A stretch of DNA of 64,000 nucleotides from Salana multivorans (GTDB lineage: Bacteria; Actinomycetota; Actinomycetes; Actinomycetales; Beutenbergiaceae). The position numbers and the translations under genes are program-made. The notes under the pieces were generated by a model. That model was given only the letters and a program-made list of their open reading frames with translations. It was not told where the DNA came from and ran no database searches. The stretch covers positions 248,001-312,000 of the forward strand of contig NZ_RKHQ01000002.1 of the NCBI RefSeq assembly GCF_003751805.1. The letters run 5' to 3'. Below are positions 60,104-64,000 of the stretch, piece by piece; the first letter of the stretch is position 1, and each line of letters begins with the position of its first letter.

Positions 60104-62155
60104 CTACGGCGCGGCGACCGCCTCGTCCGTGACGCGCACGCCGCCGTCGGCGTCGCGCTCGACGCGCCACGTCCGCCCGCCGCACACGACGCCGCTGACC
60201 GAGACGGCCCCGCGGGTGGCGCTCGGCGCGACGGTCGGAGCGCCGTCCGTCCCGACGCTCAGCCCGAGCCGCGACTGCAGGACGGTGACCGCCGACGCGG
60301 CCGACCACGCCTGCGGGTGGCACGCCGCGGGGTAGGCGACGACGCCGGGCGTCGCTGCGGCCGGATCGCCCCCGAACAGCTCCGGGAACTGGAAGTCGAC
60401 CAGCTCCGCCGCGGCGAGCAGCCCGTCGGCGAGGACCGCGGCGTGCCCGTGCAGGCCGGCGCGGGTCAGCCCGAGGATGGCGATCGCCGTGTCGTGCGGC
60501 CAGACCGACCCGCGGTGGTACCCGAGCGGCCAGTAGCCGGCCATGTCGTCCGACAGCGTCCGCAGCCCGTACCCCGACGACATGTCGGGCGCGACGAGCC
60601 GGTCGGCGAGCACCGCCTCCTCGTCGCGGGAGAGCAGCCCGGTCCCGAGCAGGTGCCCCATGTTCGACGTCACGGAGTCGACCAGCCGCCCGTCGCGGTC
60701 GAGCGCGATCCCGACGTAGGGACCGTCCGCGTCGGTCGTCCAGAACCGGTCCCGGAAGCGCGCCGCGAGATCGGCCGCCCACGTCCGCCACCGCTGCGCC
60801 CCCGGCCGCCCGAACCGCTCGAGCAGCTCGGCGCCGCCCATCGCGGCCTCGTAGGCGTAGGCCTGGACCTCGCTCAGCGCGATCGGGCCCTGCGCCAGCC
60901 GCCCGTCCCGCCACTGGACCGAGTCGCCGGAGTCCTTCCAGCCCTGGTTCGCCAGGCCCGTCCCGGTCCGGTCGATGTAGTCGAGGAAGCCGTCCCCGTC
61001 GCCGTCGCCGTGGTCGCTCAGCCAGGCGAGCGCGCGCTCGAGCGGGTCGAGCAGAGCCGCGACGTCCTCCTCGGCCATGCCCCAGCGCCACGCGTCGTGC
61101 AGGAGGCAGATCCACAGCGCCGTCGCGTCGACCGTCCCGTAGTACAGCGGCGGGAGCGTCGTGCCGTCGGCGAGCGCGAGCGGCACGGCCCGCACCTCGT
61201 GCAGGATCTTGCCGGGCTGCTCGGCGGTCCGCGGGTCGTCGACGACGCCCTGGCCGGCGGCGAGCGTGCGCAGCGTGCCGCGGGCGAGGTCCGTGCCGAG
61301 CGGCAGCAGGAGCCGCGCCGCCCAGAGCGAGTCGCGCCCGAAGAGCGTGAAGAACCACGGCGCGCCCGCCGCGAGGAAGACGTCCTGCGGCGCGCGCTCC
61401 CAGGACAGGCGCAGCCCGGCGAGGTCGCCGAGGGACCGCTCCAGCAGGCGCGGGATGCGCGGGTCGTCGGCGGTCACGACGGGGACGGACCACTCGACGT
61501 CCGCGCTCACCGGCGCCCGCACCACGCCGCCGGGGTTCGCGGTCTCGATGGCGACCCGCACGCGCGCCGGGGCGCCGGTCGCCGCCGTCAGGGTCCAGGC
61601 GAGGTGCGCTCCGCCGTCCGGGTCGAGCCTCGCCGACGCCTCGGGGGCGTCGACGACGACGCGGGGGCCCTCGGGCGTGCCGGCCGTGAGGCGGGAGCCG
61701 ACGGGGGAGTCGTCGACGCCGAACCGCGCGGGCGTCGTCGGGAGCCCCTGCTTGACCTCCTCGAGCGTTGCGAAGTCCGTCGCGAGCGCCAGCTCGACCG
61801 TCCCGGTGACGGGCTCGGCCGTCGAGCACAGGAGCTCGAGCTCCACCTCGACGCGGCCGGGGGAGACCGTGAGCGTGCGGCGCAGCAGCGCCGTCGGGTC
61901 CGGCCCGGGGCCGTCGACGGCGCGCGCCGCGTAGACGGCCTCGGCCGAGCGCGGCCGGCCGGGGACTGGTCCCGCGGCCACCGGCTCGGGCTCGCCGCCG
62001 GCGATCGTGAGCTCCAGCCGGCTGAGCATGCGGACGTCGCCGTGGTACACGCCCTGGGCTCCGCTCGCGCGGAGCTGGCCGTCCGTCGCGGTCCACACCT
62101 GGGTCGGCGCCGCCGCGACGGGGCGGAGGTCGTGAAGGAACGGCTGGAGCGACAT
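60104..62155 (-). CDS. glycogen debranching-type glycosidase (GDE_N_bis + six-hairpin domain)
   Basis: 683 residues. An N-terminal β domain (about 1-240, VWTATDGQLRASGAQGVYHGDVRMLSRLEL) is followed by an (alpha/alpha)6 catalytic barrel with FFTLFGRDSLWAARLLLPL, LHEVRAVPLALADG, and QGWKDSGDSVQWRDG. Such enzymes hydrolyse alpha-1,6 branches or related glucosides. No signal peptide, so cytosolic. AAGGAG lies 9 nt before the ATG. Divergent from a LacI regulator and a sugar-binding protein gene, suggesting a maltodextrin/glycogen-breakdown locus. Confidence 0.88.
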   Translation of the reverse strand: MSLQPFLHDLRPVAAAPTQVWTATDGQLRASGAQGVYHGDVRMLSRLELTIAGGEPEPVAAGPVPGRPRSAEAVYAARAVDGPGPDPTALLRRTLTVSPGRVEVELELLCSTAEPVTGTVELALATDFATLEEVKQGLPTTPARFGVDDSPVGSRLTAGTPEGPRVVVDAPEASARLDPDGGAHLAWTLTAATGAPARVRVAIETANPGGVVRAPVSADVEWSVPVVTADDPRIPRLLERSLGDLAGLRLSWERAPQDVFLAAGAPWFFTLFGRDSLWAARLLLPLGTDLARGTLRTLAAGQGVVDDPRTAEQPGKILHEVRAVPLALADGTTLPPLYYGTVDATALWICLLHDAWRWGMAEEDVAALLDPLERALAWLSDHGDGDGDGFLDYIDRTGTGLANQGWKDSGDSVQWRDGRLAQGPIALSEVQAYAYEAAMGGAELLERFGRPGAQRWRTWAADLAARFRDRFWTTDADGPYVGIALDRDGRLVDSVTSNMGHLLGTGLLSRDEEAVLADRLVAPDMSSGYGLRTLSDDMAGYWPLGYHRGSVWPHDTAIAILGLTRAGLHGHAAVLADGLLAAAELVDFQFPELFGGDPAAATPGVVAYPAACHPQAWSAASAVTVLQSRLGLSVGTDGAPTVAPSATRGAVSVSGVVCGGRTWRVERDADGGVRVTDEAVAAP

Positions 62156-62216
62156 CGGGCGGGACTCCTTCGGCGCGGGCGTCGGTGACGCTTCGGTAAC
62201 GCTGTGGCCGATGCAC

Positions 62217-62245
62217 TTGACACGCTCTCACGGGTCGGGCAATCT
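62217..62245 (+). promoter_or_regulatory. promoter of the lacI-type gene
   Basis: TTGACA (62217-62222), 17-bp spacer, CAATCT (62240-62245). Confidence 0.55.
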
Positions 62246-62253
62246 CAAGCCAC

Positions 62254-62265
62254 TTGATCGATCAA
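62254..62265. promoter_or_regulatory. LacI-type operator candidate
   Basis: Perfect palindrome TTGATCGATCAA with central CG, just downstream of the −10 of the lacI-type gene and upstream of the divergent debranching gene. This is the size and symmetry of LacI-family operators. Confidence 0.65.
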
Positions 62266-62381
62266 ACCAGAACCACCGTAGCGGACCGGGGCGTCGATGC
62301 AACAGTCTCCCGGAGCAGATGGCGGGGGCGGGTCGACCGGCGCGGGTGCCGACGACGAGAACACCAGGGGAGGAGGTCGAC

Positions 62382-63440
62382 GTGACCGAGAAGCGTCCGA
62401 CGCTCGCGAGCGTCGCGGCCCAGGCCGGGGTGTCCCGGCAGACGGTCTCGAACGTGCTCAACGCGCCCGACCTCGTGCTGCCCGACACCCGCCGCCGCGT
62501 GCTCGAGGCGATCGAGGCGAGCGGCTACCGCCGCAACCACGCCGCGCGCCAGCTCCGGACCCGCCGGTCCAACCAGATCGGTCTCGCCGTGCGCCCCGCC
62601 GGCGACGGCGCCTCCCGCCAGGTGCTCGACCAGTTCCTCCACGCGCTCGTCGAGGAGGCGCAGCGCCTGGAGTACCGCGTCGTCATGTTCTCGGTCGAGG
62701 ACGACGCGGCCGAGATCGAGGCCTTCGCCTCCCTCATGGCGACCTCGGACATCGACGGCTTCGTCCTCACCGACACCGACGACGACGACCCGCGCACCGC
62801 CTGGCTGACCGAGCGCGACGTGCCGTTCGTCGCGTTCGGCCGCCCCTGGGGCAACGCGGACGCGGCCCACGCCTGGATCGACGTCGACGGCGCCGCCGGT
62901 GAGCGCGACGCGACGACCCACCTCGCCGACCTCGGCTACCGCCGGATCGCCTTCCTCGGCTGGACCGAGGGCGGGTCCGGCCGCGACCGGCGCGCCGGCT
63001 GGCTCGCGGCCCTGAGCGAGCGCGGCCTGGCCGGCGACCCGCTCGAGCGGTTCGTCGACGGCGACTCGACCGCCGGCGCCGCGAGCGCCGCGCGGGAGCT
63101 GTTCGACGCCGGAGCCGACGCAGTCGTGTGCGCGTCGGACGCCCTCGCCATCGGGGCGCTCGTCACCGCCCGCGAGCGGATCGCCCGGGGCACGCTCCGC
63201 GCGCCGATCGGACTGGTCGGGTTCGACGACTCACCGGTCGCGCAGGCGCTCGGGCTGTCCAGCGTCGCCCAGCCGATCCGGACCGTCGCGCAGCTCGCCG
63301 TCCGCTCGCTCCTCGACCAGCTCGCCGGCCTCGACGTCGCCCAGGTCCACGAGCTGGTCGCGCCGGTGCTCCGGCCGCGGGCCAGCTCGCGGTTCCGCCT
63401 CGACGAGAACGACGACGAGGAGGCCCCGGCGGCTCCCTGA
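62382..63440 (+). CDS. LacI-family transcriptional regulator
   Basis: 352 residues. The N-terminal HTH and hinge helix (PTLASVAAQAGVSRQTVSNVLN, then YRRNHAARQLRTRRS) is followed by a periplasmic-binding-like sugar-sensing domain (GFVLTDTDDDD, AGADAVVCASDALAIGALV, GLVGFDDSPVA). GTG at 62382 follows GGGGAGGAGG. It probably binds the operator at 62254 and controls itself, the divergent debranching gene and the downstream sugar transporter. Confidence 0.93.
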   Translation: MTEKRPTLASVAAQAGVSRQTVSNVLNAPDLVLPDTRRRVLEAIEASGYRRNHAARQLRTRRSNQIGLAVRPAGDGASRQVLDQFLHALVEEAQRLEYRVVMFSVEDDAAEIEAFASLMATSDIDGFVLTDTDDDDPRTAWLTERDVPFVAFGRPWGNADAAHAWIDVDGAAGERDATTHLADLGYRRIAFLGWTEGGSGRDRRAGWLAALSERGLAGDPLERFVDGDSTAGAASAARELFDAGADAVVCASDALAIGALVTARERIARGTLRAPIGLVGFDDSPVAQALGLSSVAQPIRTVAQLAVRSLLDQLAGLDVAQVHELVAPVLRPRASSRFRLDENDDEEAPAAP

Positions 63441-63564
63441 CGCGTCGGCGCCGCTCCCGGCCGGCCGACCAGCCCACCCGTCCACCCACCGACCAACCCC
63501 GATCGACAACCTCTGAACGACGGCCGGTCCCTCAGCCGGTCGCCCTCGATGAATGGAGACACCG

Positions 63565-64000
63565 ATGTCCACCACCAACCGACGTCTCGGCCTCGCGGTC
63601 ACCGCGACCGCCGTCGCGCTCGTCCTCGCCGCCTGCGGTGGCGGCGGCTTCGACGACGACGGCGGGTCGACCGACGCCGCCACCGACTCCACGGCAACGA
63701 CCGACGGGGGCGACTCCGGGACGGACGAGGGCTCGGGCTCCGGCCTCGACATCCTCATCGCGTCCTCCGGCGACGCGGAGACCGCGGCGGTCCAGGACGC
63801 CGTCGCCGCCTGGTCCGCGTCCTCGGGCGTCGAGGCCTCCGTGCGCGTGGCCTCCGACCTCAACCAGGAGCTCGCGCAGGGCTTCGCGGCGGGGACCCCG
63901 GCCGACATCTTTTACGTGAGCACCGACGCGTTCCCTGGTCTGGCCGCGAATGGATCGATCAAAGCGTACTTCGACGAGCTCGGGAACAAGGCCGACTTCT
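63565..64000 (+). CDS. ABC sugar-binding lipoprotein, 3' end cut by window edge
   Basis: The first 145 residues are visible. Signal peptide with lipobox ALVLAACGGG (Cys about 24), an Asp/Gly/Ser/Thr linker, then the family 1 solute-binding domain opening (LDILIASSGDAETAAVQDAV, with SDLNQELAQGFAAGTPADIF). It captures a sugar outside the membrane, probably maltodextrin-like given the debranching and LacI neighbours. ATGGAGAC precedes the ATG. Permeases are expected downstream. Confidence 0.88.
   Translation, partial: MSTTNRRLGLAVTATAVALVLAACGGGGFDDDGGSTDAATDSTATTDGGDSGTDEGSGSGLDILIASSGDAETAAVQDAVAAWSASSGVEASVRVASDLNQELAQGFAAGTPADIFYVSTDAFPGLAANGSIKAYFDELGNKADF

Noticed and set aside
63951-63963. 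TGGATCGATCAAA, similar to the operator at 62254
   Set aside because: It lies well inside the sugar-binding protein coding sequence and only half of the palindrome matches.

Overview
The window is very GC-rich, with strongly GC-biased third codon positions, many GTG/TTG starts, TANNNT −10 boxes directly before start codons, AcpM-like DSLS acyl carrier protein and an actinobacterial GT4-type glycogen synthase. All of this points to a Gram-positive actinobacterium, most likely of the order Micrococcales (Cellulomonas-like); the genus cannot be fixed from the window. The DNA looks chromosomal throughout. I see no IS element, phage, CRISPR array or plasmid function.

Layout. 1-4731 (minus): type II fatty acid synthesis operon fabD-fabH-acpP-fabF, preceded by a PucR-type regulator resembling FasR. 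4850-7600 (minus): pyruvate dehydrogenase E1 (aceE). 7870-9937 (plus): DUF3052 protein, peroxiredoxin and a CPBP membrane protease, in overlapping frames. 10036: tRNA-Val(UAC). 10216-23461: a mixed accessory stretch holding a DUF308-lipase fusion, NTF2-like protein, GRAM-like protein, mycofactocin-type SDR, DUF1275 protein, pyruvate oxidase, an unknown protein, a duplicated-domain lipoprotein, an ECF41-type sigma factor with a monooxygenase, LysR/YeiH and an SRPBCC protein. 22427-24292: DyP peroxidase and its encapsulin shell. 24379-31249 (minus): a 1305-residue LPXTG surface protein with three SdrD-B-like domains, and a large LuxR/MalT-type regulator.

31509-34467: small lipoprotein, zinc metallopeptidase, unknown protein, BioY. 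34547-53452 is a housekeeping block: ABC-F ATPase, SURF1, a small Cys/His protein, DUF3099 protein, fabG-fabI, histidine phosphatase, serB, glgC/glgA, ABC ATPase, NfeD-SPFH, YwiC-like protein, GNAT, a heterodimeric ABC exporter, an SpoU rRNA methyltransferase and a CDP-alcohol phosphatidyltransferase. 53587-57959: metQNI methionine importer and an ABC-2 drug-type exporter. 58026-60046: PEBP protein, an unannotated 55-residue ORF with its own apparent promoter and terminator, aldo-keto reductase. 60104-64000: glycogen/maltodextrin-type debranching enzyme, LacI regulator with an apparent self-operator, and the start of a sugar-binding lipoprotein.

Themes. Lipid synthesis (fabDHF-acpP, fabG-fabI), pyruvate use (aceE, poxB) and glycogen metabolism (glgC, glgA, debranching) are well represented. 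Translation signals are compact: many genes appear leaderless, adjacent genes often overlap by ATGA/GTGA/CTGA, and convergent pairs are separated by tight hairpins. The most interesting points are a shared palindrome before fasR and fabD (candidate FasR operator), two genes that can only start at CTG with strong ribosome binding sites, the DyP-encapsulin nanocompartment, the DUF308-lipase fusion and the 55-residue ORF.
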